From Primula veris (taxonomy: Eukaryota > Streptophyta > Magnoliopsida > Ericales > Primulaceae), in the NCBI GenBank assembly GCA_963682055.1, contig OY821740.1:11928814-11992813 (forward strand): 64,000 nucleotides of DNA. Direction: 5' to 3'. Of the stretch, positions 10,595-19,821 are shown piece by piece. The notes under the pieces were generated by a model that saw only the letters and a list, made by a program, of their open reading frames with translations, did not search any database and had not been told where the DNA came from. Position 1 is the stretch's first letter; each line of letters starts with the position of its first letter. Made by a program: the position numbers and the translations under genes.

Positions 10595-10933
10595 ATGGCT
10601 TCTCCTCTCGAAAAGTATGGTGACAACCTTCCTGAATACGTTGCCCGTCTGGAAGAGGAAGTTCAGAAGGTGCGTTATCTCGAGAAGAGGGTTGCCCGGC
10701 TGTCGGTGGAAGCTCGTCGGGCCGCCGAACTAGACGAGCGATTGGATGCCCTAGAGAAGGAGCACCAGAGGTCTTTGCTCGACAGTATTCGTGCTCGTGC
10801 CCGGATCAAAGAGCTCGAGGCCTCCAGAGATAGGCAGCTTGCTTCCAAGAGGGCTTACAAATTGGCCCTTAAGGAAGTGTATGCTCGGTCGAAAAGGAAG
10901 CCGAATGACGAAGCGGGCCCTTCTATGAAATGA
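10595..10933 (+). CDS. Antisense mini-gene B: small coiled-coil protein, paralogue of A
   Basis: The frame is open from 10394, but I place the start at 10595 (MASPLEKYG) because the TATA box is at 10538 and the N-terminus then matches mini-gene A (MAS...). The 112-residue product is a strong coiled coil: YVARLEEEVQKV, then repeated R/L/E heptads, then the A/B-shared block IKELEAS...KRAYKLALKEVYARSK and a GPSMK tail. AATAAA follows at 10995. Function unknown; the self-association suggested by the coiled coil is inferred. Confidence 0.7.
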   Translation: MASPLEKYGDNLPEYVARLEEEVQKVRYLEKRVARLSVEARRAAELDERLDALEKEHQRSLLDSIRARARIKELEASRDRQLASKRAYKLALKEVYARSKRKPNDEAGPSMK

Positions 10934-10994
10934 TTTTATTGTTTTCATTGTATTTTCTCTTTGTGCTTCTTCTGTAACGAAGTATCAACCAATC

Positions 10995-11000
10995 AATAAA
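10995..11000 (+). terminator. Poly(A) signal of mini-gene B
   Basis: AATAAA 62 bp after the stop of ORF B, preceded by TGTAACG near 10972. Confidence 0.5.
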
Positions 11001-11475
11001 GATTTCTTTTTCTTGTTTATATCTGAATTACTTTCCCAATGCAATTTATTTTGACTGCGCACGCTTGTGGCCTCATTAATGCTTTTCTTGGGCCTGGCGT
11101 TTGATCTTATCCATTGGACCTTCTTATTCTTTATATCTAGGGATTAATAGGATTTCTTGAGCCTTGTGCATATAAAATCCTATTCACCAGAGTTTTCTTG
11201 AGCCTTGCGCAAAAGATCTGGGATATTTATTTGAACCGCTGCTCTTCCCAAAAACGACGCGTGTTTCAATGCCATTATTACTTACTCCCTTTAAATATTG
11301 GTAAGAATCCAAACGTTTCTTGAACAGGAGTGGCTTTTAATTACTCACGCTCTTTAGAGTCTTTTGGGAATCCAAACGTTTTTCTTGAACAGTCACCTCT
11401 TTTGAGTGCCATCGCTTCTGAATACCCATTGGCGAATGGTTGCGACTCTCAATCCCAGCCCTCATACAATTGATC
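11001..11475 (+). other. Spacer between mini-genes B and C
   Basis: No ORF of note. Two internal near-repeats are visible: CTTGAGCCTTG(T/C)GCA near 11158 and 11198, and AATCCAAACGTTT near 11307 and 11370. These resemble the short repeats found near other cassettes. Confidence 0.45.
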
Positions 11476-11483
11476 TATAAATA
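11476..11483 (+). promoter_or_regulatory. TATA box of mini-gene C
   Basis: TATAAATA, 92 bp before the ATG at 11568. Confidence 0.55.
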
Positions 11484-11567
11484 CCTGCTTACAGCATGGT
11501 TACATCCACACTTCTCATCATATTATTTTCCCCCATATATAGACCCTCATCTTATAATTTCCCTAAG

Positions 11568-11861
11568 ATGTCTGGTCCTTTCACCCAATCAGCATTAGCT
11601 TTGCAAGTGGAGGCCTTCGAAGCCTCCTATAACCATGTACAAAGGCTGTTGAGGGATGCCGAGGAGGAATTGAAGGTGATGCGTTATCACCATACCGAGA
11701 TGGTTCGGGAACTAACTTGGCTAAGATCCGAACTGGCTTACTGCCGACGTGCTCGTCAGGCTCTAGTCGAAGAGAATGAGATGCTAAGGGGGAACCCGAC
11801 ACTGAGGGACAGGGATGTCTCTGCCGGGCCCTCTCATCGATACCGATCGACTTCCCCCTAA
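11568..11861 (+). CDS. Antisense mini-gene C: small coiled-coil protein
   Basis: I take the ATG at 11568 (MSGPFTQSA), downstream of the TATA box and giving an N-terminus like that of mini-gene D (MSGP). The 97-residue product has helical heptads from about residue 10 to 75 (VQRLLRDAEEELKVM, then LTWLRSELAYCRRA, then LVEENEMLRG) and ends in AGPSHRYRSTSP, similar in style to the GPSMK tail of B. A long pyrimidine tract follows directly. No known family is recognised. Confidence 0.65.
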   Translation: MSGPFTQSALALQVEAFEASYNHVQRLLRDAEEELKVMRYHHTEMVRELTWLRSELAYCRRARQALVEENEMLRGNPTLRDRDVSAGPSHRYRSTSP

Positions 11862-12360
11862 CCTTCCCCCTTCTTTTTTTCTTTTTATCTGCTCTTTCCC
11901 CATCTTTTCCCATCTCTTCCTTTTTCTTCTTTTTTTTTTTTATTTCTCCGTTTCCATCATTTCTTCCTCTTCCTCTCTTGTGTTTTTTTTTTTTATACTC
12001 TGTTTTCTCGTACTTTTTATTCTTTTCTTTTTCCGTTTCTTTTTTGTTTCATTGACTTCCTTTTTAGTTGTCTGTCTCCTTCGTCTCTTTATCTTCTTCT
12101 CATCTGTTTTTCTTCTGTGCCTCCTCTTTCTTTTTCTTCATCTTCTCTCCCATCACTCTTTTTTTTTTATGCACCACTACGATGTAACAATCAGCCCTGT
12201 GATCCAAAGGGTTTTGTGTTACATTTAGGGTTGGTCATTTTTCTTTTTGACTCTTCTTTCTTATCACTTCCTTCTTTTCTTGCACTCTTCTTCTTTTCCT
12301 CTTCTTGCTTTTCCTTTCTCTTTCTTCTTACTTTTTCTTTTTGGCGTCTCCTGCTCACTT
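11850..12360 (+). repeat. Pyrimidine-rich tract of about 500 bp
   Basis: Apart from a short break around 12170-12235 this stretch is nearly all C and T on the plus strand, hence polypurine on the element's coding strand. Short ORFs that translate as runs of F, L and S are composition artefacts. It lies between ORF C and a TGTAAT repeat, so it may be the 3' UTR of mini-gene C. Confidence 0.75.
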
Positions 12361-12409
12361 GGTCAGCTGATATAGTTGATCATTTGCCTGATCTTCTGCA
12401 CTAGCTCTT

Positions 12410-12545
12410 CTTGGATGTAATAGATCTTTTCGGATGTAATAGGTTTTTATCTCGGATGTAATAGGTTTTTATCTCGGATGTAATAGACCTTGATATAACA
12501 GACCTCGATGTAATATTGTCTATTGATGTAATGAACAATGATGTA
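12410..12545 (+). repeat. Short tandem repeats of GGATGTAATAG
   Basis: The word GATGTAATAG or a close variant occurs about seven times between 12412 and 12545, at first with a period of about 22 bp. TGTAA is a known far-upstream polyadenylation motif in plants, so this may be the poly(A) region of mini-gene C. That role is inferred. Confidence 0.6.
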
Positions 12546-12819
12546 TTCCATCTTCATTAATGAAAAGTATTTTTGCCCTTTTCTTTTTGCATTTCTTTTT
12601 ATATTGTACCTGTGGTTTGTTGTTTGTCTGAAATCTAGATCTTTGAATATCTCATCTTTATTTCTTCTGCACTGTAGTCTCAGATGTCAGTAGATGTCCC
12701 CATCACTGTCAAACATATGTGCATTCTTCCTAGTAGGTCAGGAAATGTACATGCCCCCCAGCATGTCAGGAAATATGCAATTTCCCAAGCAAGATCATAA
12801 AATATCATACTATTCGTTC

Positions 12820-12827
12820 TATAAGTA
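12820..12827 (+). promoter_or_regulatory. TATA-like box of mini-gene D
   Basis: TATAAGTA, 103 bp before the ATG at 12923. Weaker than the boxes of the other cassettes. Confidence 0.4.
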
Positions 12828-12922
12828 CTTCTCTTTTCTTTGGTAGTTTATCATCTCTTTTTTCTTTTTGCTTCTCTCTTCCTTAGCCCTTTATTTTCTT
12901 CCGTACTAAACAATTTCCCAGA

Positions 12923-13210
12923 ATGTCTGGACCTGTGGTGAGATATCATGCTCAGATGAAGGGCTTGGATACTGAGGTATCTCGGGTCCGCCGTCGGATG
13001 GCAAGGCTTGAGAAAGAGTATGGCGTTCTGGCCTTGAGCTTGTTCGGCTCTTATCCCGAAGAGACGATGAAGTGGACCGAGATCTCGGCACTGAGTCGCC
13101 AGCTCGATCACTTGTTGCTGCAGAGAAACCATCTGGCCAACTCCTGGTATGATGCCGAGGAAATTTGGACCATTCTCAAGATGAGTTTGACAACTCTCCT
13201 CAAGGCCTAG
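12923..13210 (+). CDS. Antisense mini-gene D: coiled-coil protein, probably frameshifted
   Basis: The 95-residue ORF starts MSGPVVRYH, like mini-gene C, and has heptad-rich helix. Its last residues (WTILKMSLTTLL) lose the charged pattern. A second frame, open from about 13153 to 13401, takes over with VKNARLVERVRVL and ENNRLSSENDDLVAMN, a clear coiled coil. The simplest reading is one original protein of about 150 residues broken by a small indel between about 13153 and 13210. The alternative is two overlapping short ORFs. No AATAAA is obvious downstream. Confidence 0.55.
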   Translation: MSGPVVRYHAQMKGLDTEVSRVRRRMARLEKEYGVLALSLFGSYPEETMKWTEISALSRQLDHLLLQRNHLANSWYDAEEIWTILKMSLTTLLKA

Positions 13211-13544
13211 CTAACATAATGGTAAAGAATGCTCGGCTCGTGGAACGCGTCAGGGTTCTTACTACGGAAAACAACAGGCTCTCCTCGGAGAATGACGATT
13301 TGGTCGCCATGAACGATTCCTACCAAGCTCGGTTGAATTGTTCTGCTCGTTTTGCTTTCTCTCGGTCTGGCAGTTCGGTTTTTCCACCCATTGATCCTTA
13401 GATTGGGCTGGTTTTCTTTTGTATTTCCCCTTTTGCCATTTGTGTTTTATCTTCTGTATTTGATGAATCAGTTGTATCTTTTCGTGTCTCGTGCCTGCCT
13501 TGTGAACCATTGTAACGCTTCGTATTTTGTGCCTTTTGATTCTC

Positions 13545-13552
13545 TATAAATG
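13545..13552 (+). promoter_or_regulatory. TATA box of mini-gene E
   Basis: TATAAATG, 88 bp before the ATG at 13633. Confidence 0.55.
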
Positions 13553-13632
13553 CTCCCTATTACCTGTATCTCATTACCAATTTCTACCTTTCTCTTGTTT
13601 TATAATTTGCTTCTAACTTGCTTTTGCGTGAG

Positions 13633-13995
13633 ATGGCTCCCATCACTAGGTCTGCCTCCAAAAAGAAAACCCTTATAGAAGAGGAGCCTACCTTTTTGCT
13701 ACCTCGTCCCCCTGGCTTTGGGGAGGAGGATTTGACTCCTCTTCAACTAAAAGAAATTGAGATGTCATGGCTGAAACATGATCTCATGTGTGCTCGGACT
13801 GAAACGAGGAGGTTTAAACAATATTGGGATGAGGAGGGCACTGCTCGTTTCAAGGCCGAGCAAAAATGCGAGTCTCAGTCTTACGCCTTGAAACAGGCTG
13901 AGATGGCGATTTCTCGTTTGGTTAGGGAGAAAGAGCGTCTGGAGGAACTTTTGGCGAAGAGGGATGTTGCTATGGGGGATAGTTCGAAAAAGTAG
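13633..13995 (+). CDS. Antisense mini-gene E: small coiled-coil protein
   Basis: The ATG at 13633 is used because the upstream in-frame codon is not an ATG and the resulting start, MAPITRSAS, fits the MA/MS starts of the other cassettes. The 120-residue product has a basic N-terminus (RSASKKK), a proline-rich link (LLPRPPGFGEED) and then a helix from about 40 to 110 with heptads (AISRLVREKERLEELLAKR), ending in GDSSKK like the SSSK tail of A. TATA at 13545 and AATAAA at 14051 bracket it. Function unknown. Confidence 0.68.
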   Translation: MAPITRSASKKKTLIEEEPTFLLPRPPGFGEEDLTPLQLKEIEMSWLKHDLMCARTETRRFKQYWDEEGTARFKAEQKCESQSYALKQAEMAISRLVREKERLEELLAKRDVAMGDSSKK

Positions 13996-14050
13996 GATGG
14001 GTGTATTTTCTTTTTCTGTTGTATTGTTTGTGTTTCCCCCTTTGTGGATG

Positions 14051-14056
14051 AATAAA
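14051..14056 (+). terminator. Poly(A) signal of mini-gene E
   Basis: AATAAA 56 bp after the stop of ORF E. Confidence 0.5.
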
Positions 14057-14695
14057 ACTTGTCTTGCATTTGATTCTGTCCTATTTTATTTCCTGTTTGC
14101 TTCTCTTTTTTGTTTCTGAGCATACACCGAACAATATGCCCGGTTATCCCCCCGGAGAGCGTTGTTAGACTTGATGCTCCCTGGCATCAACCTAGAAACG
14201 GTCTTCGTCCACCTTGTTCGGTGTGCCCTCTTGGTAAGGATTGGGTGGGAGTCGAGGAACTTTAATCGGGGGATATTCTCGGTGTGATAGTAGTGGTAGC
14301 GTATGTGAGAAGCTTTTCGTGGTAGGGTCCACTGGCCGTTTATTTAGGTCTAATGATGTGAACTGCCTTGGGTAGTGGAATACGCGCTGACGTGGCGAAA
14401 TCGGGAGCGTTTATATGTGAAAAAGAGCAGCGGTTGTTGACTTTCGTATGGTTGGAAAAAGGTAAACCACTGTTACACGAAAGGACGGTTATTATTTTAT
14501 TCCTTTTGTGACTCCACTCCTTTTTATTGTGCCAAGTAATCCTGTTTATTTTTATCATAGAATTCGCTGAAGAAAATATCATTCTCTCTCTAAAGCATAT
14601 TCTTCCCGCCAAAAAGGAAAAGAGTTCGGCCGCTTGATCTAGGGTTTCGTGGTTTTGTTGGAAGACTTGCTGCTGTTCGCGCTTGCTTGCTCATA
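14057..14695 (+). other. Upstream region of the spliced antisense gene
   Basis: No ORF is supported. This is the presumed promoter and leader of the gene starting at 14696. I see no convincing TATA box at the expected distance. Confidence 0.4.
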
Positions 14696-17093
14696 ATGAT
14701 TACTGTAAGTGATTTTTTGTTCTCCCCCCTTCCCTCTTTTAGGAGTTGTATTTGAGTTGTCGTTGTGGTCATAGGTGTGTCGTTGGTATATGGTTCAGGT
14801 TATCTATATATGTCTGATGATTCTGATGTAATGTGCGTGGGGGGGTGGTGGCTCTCGTTCTATTGATGTGGTTCTGGTGTGTGTATTTGGTTAGTATATT
14901 GATGGACTTTTGATGATATTTGTATAGGAAATTTTGACCCAAAGTGTGGCCCAAGTTGGCACATTCGTGGAGAAGGATTTTAAAGAACTCGCCGGAATAC
15001 CTGACAACATACATATCCGGCTTCCTATTTCGGACGAGGAGGTGCTGGGATTTGTACCTGCCGGCGAGGTGGCCGTGCGTTCTTCGGCATTCTTCACTGG
15101 TGGTCTTCGACTGCCCTTTACAAACTGGGTGGCTTCGTTCTTTGAGGCCGTCCAAATTGCTCCGGCCCAACTGGCCCTAAATGGTTACCGTACTCTGAAT
15201 GGTATCCAAAGGCTATCGGAGTTGTCCGGAATACCGATTGAACTGAAGGACGTCTTTGGAGTCTATAGTCTGAGCTTTGAGCGTCGCAGCTCGTATTTGA
15301 AGACTCTGCGTGCCTTTTGCCGGCTCGTTATCGGTTTGCCGGATACCAATAAAGAGCGTAATCTTGGTATTGTAATTGCTTCCGGTGCATGGGGTTGTGC
15401 GGGACACCAGATTCCTGGACCGGCGACCAATGCTCCCATCATGTCAGACCTCGGCGCCCCGAATGTAGAGGCTCTGTTAGCTCTTTGGAAATGGTGGGGG
15501 CCTGGACCTACACCGGATCCTGCGAGTCGTACGGCTCCGATGTTGCTCGGTTACCCTATGGGGTCGGTGACCAAGGGAAATCCGGCACCCGAGATCCCCA
15601 AAGAGCCCGAGGAGGAATTCTTAAAGGTGGTCCAGGCTCGATGTGCTACTCGGCTTGGGAAAAAGGCCGTTCGTTCTAAGCGTCGTGCAGCTGACCCTGT
15701 CGTTGAAACAACGAAGAGGGCTAGGGGAACCGATACGTCGGTTACCGAGGAAGATGCTAACGTTGGTTCGGGCGAGGGGGTGTGTGCTGCTGGTCAAGGG
15801 GATACCTTCGAGGATGCCTCTGCTCCGGGCGAGGTATGTGTATAGTTATTATGATTTTCTTGTCTTTTGGTTGTTTGTCATTTGGTTCGCTAGTGCTTTG
15901 CTTTATTAGTCATCTTGTTTCAGCTACTGACTTCTCCATTGGTTACCCTCGCTCTTGCCCGGTCTATGGGTATTATTGTGTTTCAGGGGTCGGTCGACGA
16001 TGTATTCGGATATATGAACCTCTTGACGAACATGGGAGAGGGTATGATGACTTTGCCGGTCATCTCGCCTATTCCCACCGAGGGTCCGATAGATTTGTCC
16101 GTGTGCTCGCCCCTCCGTAATGAGGAAGATATCGAGCATAGGGCCCCTGAGATTGAGCAGTTGGAGGAGGACGTGGGGGTGGAGATGAAAGGCAGCGAAG
16201 AGAATGCCGGGGATGTTGTGACGGGTGTCGAGGATGAGGCTCTCGACGAATCCGAGAAAGGGTTGGTTGACGGGGTTGCAATGACCCGGTACATTGACCG
16301 ATGTAGGGGTGAACTGCTGGATCAACCGAGAACACTGAAGATGGGGTATACGGCTCTGAAACCCCTTGTGTTCAAGAATGCAGAAAAACTATCTGCCCAA
16401 CCTACAATGTCAGTTATAGAGCAGGCCCACGCGGATGCGCTGAGGGTACGTGGGGCTCGTATTGCACTATATAGGTTTGGTACTTGTATTTTATTTGGAA
16501 ACTAATGTGTTGAAGTGCAGATTGCTGTGAGTGCCGTGGCGCTACGGGATCAGCTGGGAGCGCTAGAGGGTGAGAAGGAGAAATTGGTCGTCGAGAAGAA
16601 AACCCTGGGCGAGAATTATGACAAACTGTCGGTGGACTTCCTGCACCTGACCGAGGATGTCGAGAAATTGAGGGTGGAAAAAGAGAGCATGGCCGCTAAG
16701 TACGGCGAATTAGAGGAGGAGAACTTGCTCCTAGCCGAGGACGTGGAAGCCGAAAAGGCTAAGGTGTCTGCCCTGAAAACGGCACAGGCGGAGGAGCGGA
16801 AAAAGTTAGCGATGATGGCCAACTTTTCTGTATACTGCGCTCATGTGCGGGCGCTCAATTTCGCGAATGTTCCTCTGTCGGATAGGGCGTGGTCGGAGTT
16901 GGTGTATCCGTGTCCGCATGGTGCACCGCCGAAACCCTTGGACTGGGCGAATCTTCGTGAAGAAGAGCTGCCTCGGCTACCGGGGCAGACAATTTCGACA
17001 GCGCTGCGTCCTCACTCTATGTCGACCCCGTCCACTCCTCGACCGGCTGCTACTGTTGTTCCCCCACCAGCATCTCCTCAGGTGGAACCTTGA
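14696..17093 (+). CDS. Spliced antisense gene: PF04195-like domain plus coiled coil
   Basis: I read four exons that splice in frame: 14696-14704 (ATG ATT ACT, donor GTAAGT), 14928-15833 (donor GTATGT), 15924-16445 (donor GTACGT) and 16521-17093 with a stop. The acceptor for exon 3 could instead be at 15987, also in frame. The product is about 669 residues. Exon 2 resembles the 'putative gypsy type transposon' domain (PF04195) around AFFTGGLRLPF, APAQLALNGYRTLNGI and DVFGVYSLSF. Exon 3 is acidic. Exon 4 is a long coiled coil (LGALEGEKEKLVVEKKTLG onward) with a proline-rich end. Such ORFs lie antisense to pol in some Tat elements. The molecular role is unknown. An optional fifth intron (17082-17283) would extend the protein. 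Confidence 0.65.
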
Positions 17094-17283
17094 CTATCTT
17101 CCTAGCATTATGTATTTTTTTTATTTTTTTTTTTATTTATTATTTTTTTTTTTTATCTAGAAACAGATTCTTTTGGGGAAGTGATAATATAGGTGTTGTG
17201 GTTTCTTTCTGTTGAGCTTGCTTGGGTGAATTTCTTTTGGTGGTCGTTATATTTTGAAGGATATGAAAACAAAATATTGTCAG

Positions 17284-17877
17284 GTACCAAATAACCCCCT
17301 TGCCATGGTGGTCTGGACCTCGCCTAGTCGTAGTGTAGGTGACGTGATGGAGGATTTGGAAAGGTCTAACGCGTCCCTTACCGCGAAATTGACTTGTGCC
17401 TATCAGGAAATCGAGGGTCTGAATATTCATATTTCCAACCTGGCGATCCGGTTACGTGATTTGGGAGAGAAATTTAGTAAAAAGACCGCCCATTATACGG
17501 CAAATAAGGGTAAAGCAAAGGAACTTCTCAGTGCCCTACGACGTTCTCGTGATGAAGCCCGAGGTCGTGTGACGAGCTTGAGCTTGGTCCTTGGGGCCGT
17601 TTTCGAGGACGCGGATCTGCTGCTATCCTTTGCCAAAGCGTATTGGGCCCGAGCTCGCGCCTTAGAGGTGCTGGAGCATATAAAAGGAATGAGTGGTGTG
17701 TCCCGGGCAGAGCGCATGGTGGATGCGAAGGCCGGGGTAACTGAAACCACGATTGCCTTGAACCGAATCGATGCGGTCATTCGTGAGCGTTTGGGGACGC
17801 AAATTAATTCATTGCGAGATATTCATTTTGCTGATGTAGTAGAGACTTCAGCGTCTATTGAGGGGTTGTCGGATTAG
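17284..17877 (+). CDS. Probable further exon of the antisense gene (coiled coil)
   Basis: An acceptor TTGTCAG at 17277-17283 opens directly into this frame. Joining it to the donor CAG|GTGGAA at 17081 keeps the frame, replacing the last four codons before the stop at 17093. It encodes about 197 residues, helical and arginine/alanine-rich (LSALRRSRDEARGRV, FAKAYWARARALEVL). It could instead be a separate ORF starting at an ATG near 17263. The frame ends at TAG 17875-17877, and I found no strong donor to the next exon, so the junction is unresolved. Confidence 0.5.
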   Translation, partial: VPNNPLAMVVWTSPSRSVGDVMEDLERSNASLTAKLTCAYQEIEGLNIHISNLAIRLRDLGEKFSKKTAHYTANKGKAKELLSALRRSRDEARGRVTSLSLVLGAVFEDADLLLSFAKAYWARARALEVLEHIKGMSGVSRAERMVDAKAGVTETTIALNRIDAVIRERLGTQINSLRDIHFADVVETSASIEGLSD

Positions 17878-18009
17878 TAAAATAGCTTGTTTTGTCGTTT
17901 TCTTTGTAGCTTGTATAAAAAATTCTCTCGCTTTTTTTTTTTTTATTTTTTTATTTTTATTTTATTCATCTCTTCTCGTTCGTCTCCCCCCCTCTTTTAT
18001 TTTTTATAG

Positions 18010-18660
18010 GCACATGCTACTACGTCGCACCAGGCTGGTTCTCCATGCCTAGTTAATCCGGGGTTAGGACCTACTGGTGCTGCCCGGGACGAGGTCTCAT
18101 CTGGTGCGGCTAGTGAGGTGCCTGACAGGTGGCCCTACATTGTTTTGATGAGCAAAAATGTCAAATTGACCGACCAATGTGCTCGACTGCGGACCAAGCT
18201 GAAAACCCAAGCGACCTCTTTTCGAGAATACGTTCGCCGTGCCGAGCATGCTGTTGAGGTTCAGGAGCGTTGTTTGGATCGATATTGGCGTGCAAAGGGC
18301 GAGTACTTCGGCAAATTAAAGTTGCTTGTGACCAAGGCCAACGTGTTGGTGAAGTATTTCCGTTTGTCCCGCGCCAGATACGATGCTTCCGCAGCTGTGA
18401 TTGAAGCTCGTCGTGACCTCTCCTTTGACGATGATCGCCGTAAAGCGGCCTCGGATGCTCACGAGTCCGCCAAAGAAGCCGAGTTCAACGCGCGGTTTCA
18501 AACGCTGACTTGTGTCGGGGCTCATACGACCAATTTTGATGCCCTCATTTCTGAGGAGCGTTTTGATGGTGATGAGTCTGATGGGTACACAACGACTGAT
18601 GACGAAGAGATTGAGCTCGGTCAATTACCGTCGTGCTCCTCCTGCAGTAGCTCTTCTTAA
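18010..18660 (+). CDS. Probable last exon of the antisense gene
   Basis: A T-rich tract and TTTTTATAG at 18001-18009 form a good acceptor, and the frame is open from GCA at 18010 to the TAA at 18658. About 216 residues: a flexible Gly/Pro/Ser start, a helical arginine-rich core (FREYVRRAEHAVEV, RLSRARYDASAAVIEAR), then an acidic tail with DGDESDGYTTTDDEEIE and a serine/cysteine end. It lacks a start codon near the acceptor, so it should be an internal or terminal exon. The donor that feeds it is uncertain; weak candidates lie near 17833. Confidence 0.5.
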   Translation, partial: AHATTSHQAGSPCLVNPGLGPTGAARDEVSSGAASEVPDRWPYIVLMSKNVKLTDQCARLRTKLKTQATSFREYVRRAEHAVEVQERCLDRYWRAKGEYFGKLKLLVTKANVLVKYFRLSRARYDASAAVIEARRDLSFDDDRRKAASDAHESAKEAEFNARFQTLTCVGAHTTNFDALISEERFDGDESDGYTTTDDEEIELGQLPSCSSCSSSS

Positions 18661-18879
18661 ATGTATCTCTTTAGTGTCGTTGATCTTCTTGTTGCCTCCG
18701 TAATGCGGGCGAGGACTATATATGTGATTTCTTTATTCCTGTTTTGAAGATGCTTCTTGTTGATATTTTGTTGTTTAGATTGATTCTCCTTCATTGTTTT
18801 AGCCAATTTATATTGCATCGCCGTCGTAAAGTGGACCTGAATAATACCTTGCATTGTACCTGCATATAAATTTCATAGT

Positions 18880-19720
18880 ATTCCTAGGCGTTCCTTCGGT
18901 AACACGCCATGTTGGGAATTTCATCGTATTCCTAGGCACTTCGGCCATGTTGGGAATTTCATAGTATCCCTAGACGTTCCTTCGGTAACACGCCATTTAC
19001 GGGATTTCATAGTATGCCTAGACGTTCCTTTGGTAACACGCCATTTATGGACTTTCATTGTATTCCTAGGCACTTCGGCCATGCTGGGAATTTCATAGTA
19101 TCCCTAGACGTTCCTTCGGTAACACGCCATTTACGGGATTTCATAGTATGCCTAGACGTTCCTTTGGTAACACGCCATTTACGGACTTTCATTGTATTCC
19201 TAGGCACTTCGGCCATGCTAGGAATTTCATAGTATCCCTAGACGTTCCTTCGGTAACACGCCATTTACGGGATTTCATAGTATGCCTAGACGTTCCTTTG
19301 GTAACACGCCATTTACGGACTTTCATTGTATTCCTAGGCACTTCGGCCATGCTGGGAATTTCATAGTATCCCTAGACGTTCCTTTGGTAACACGCCATTT
19401 ACGGGATTTCATAGTATGCCTAGACGTTCCTTTGGTAACACGCCATTTACGGACTTTCATTGTATTCCTAGGCACTTCGGCCATGCTGGGAATTTCATAG
19501 TATCCCTAGACGTTCCTTCGGTAACACGCCATTTACGGGATTTCATAGTATGCCTAGACGTTCCTTTGGTAACACGCCATTTACGGACTTTCATTGTATT
19601 CCTAGGCACTTCGGCCATGCTGGGAATTTCATAGTATCCTTAGACGTTCCTTCGGTAACACGCCATTTACGGGATTTCATAGTATTTCTAGGCACTTCGG
19701 CCATGTTGAGAATCTCATGG
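18880..19720. repeat. 134-bp tandem repeat with nested subunits
   Basis: About five to six copies with exact 134-bp spacing; the word GGAATTTCATAGTATCCCTA recurs near 19087, 19221, 19355 and 19489. Each unit has two 48-bp subunits sharing CTAGACGTTCCTTYGGTAACA and one subunit of about 38 bp with CCTAGGCACTTCGGCCATG. Copies are more than 95 percent alike, which suggests recent expansion. Short ORFs across it are repeat artefacts. Tandem arrays 3' of pol are known in Tat/Ogre elements. Confidence 0.95.
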
Positions 19721-19821
19721 TATTAGTAGACAGCATAATAATATATTTTATTTATTCAAAAGAAGAATGATAATGCCATTAAGCAAGAAGGGTAAGGTAG
19801 CACCTGTATTCGGAGCATTGC

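Noticed and set aside
11815..12404. ORFs rich in F, L and S that look like membrane proteins
   Set aside because: They translate a C/T-rich tract; composition alone explains them.
19014..19634. Four overlapping 72-residue ORFs
   Set aside because: Identical reading frames repeated every 134 bp are a by-product of the tandem array.
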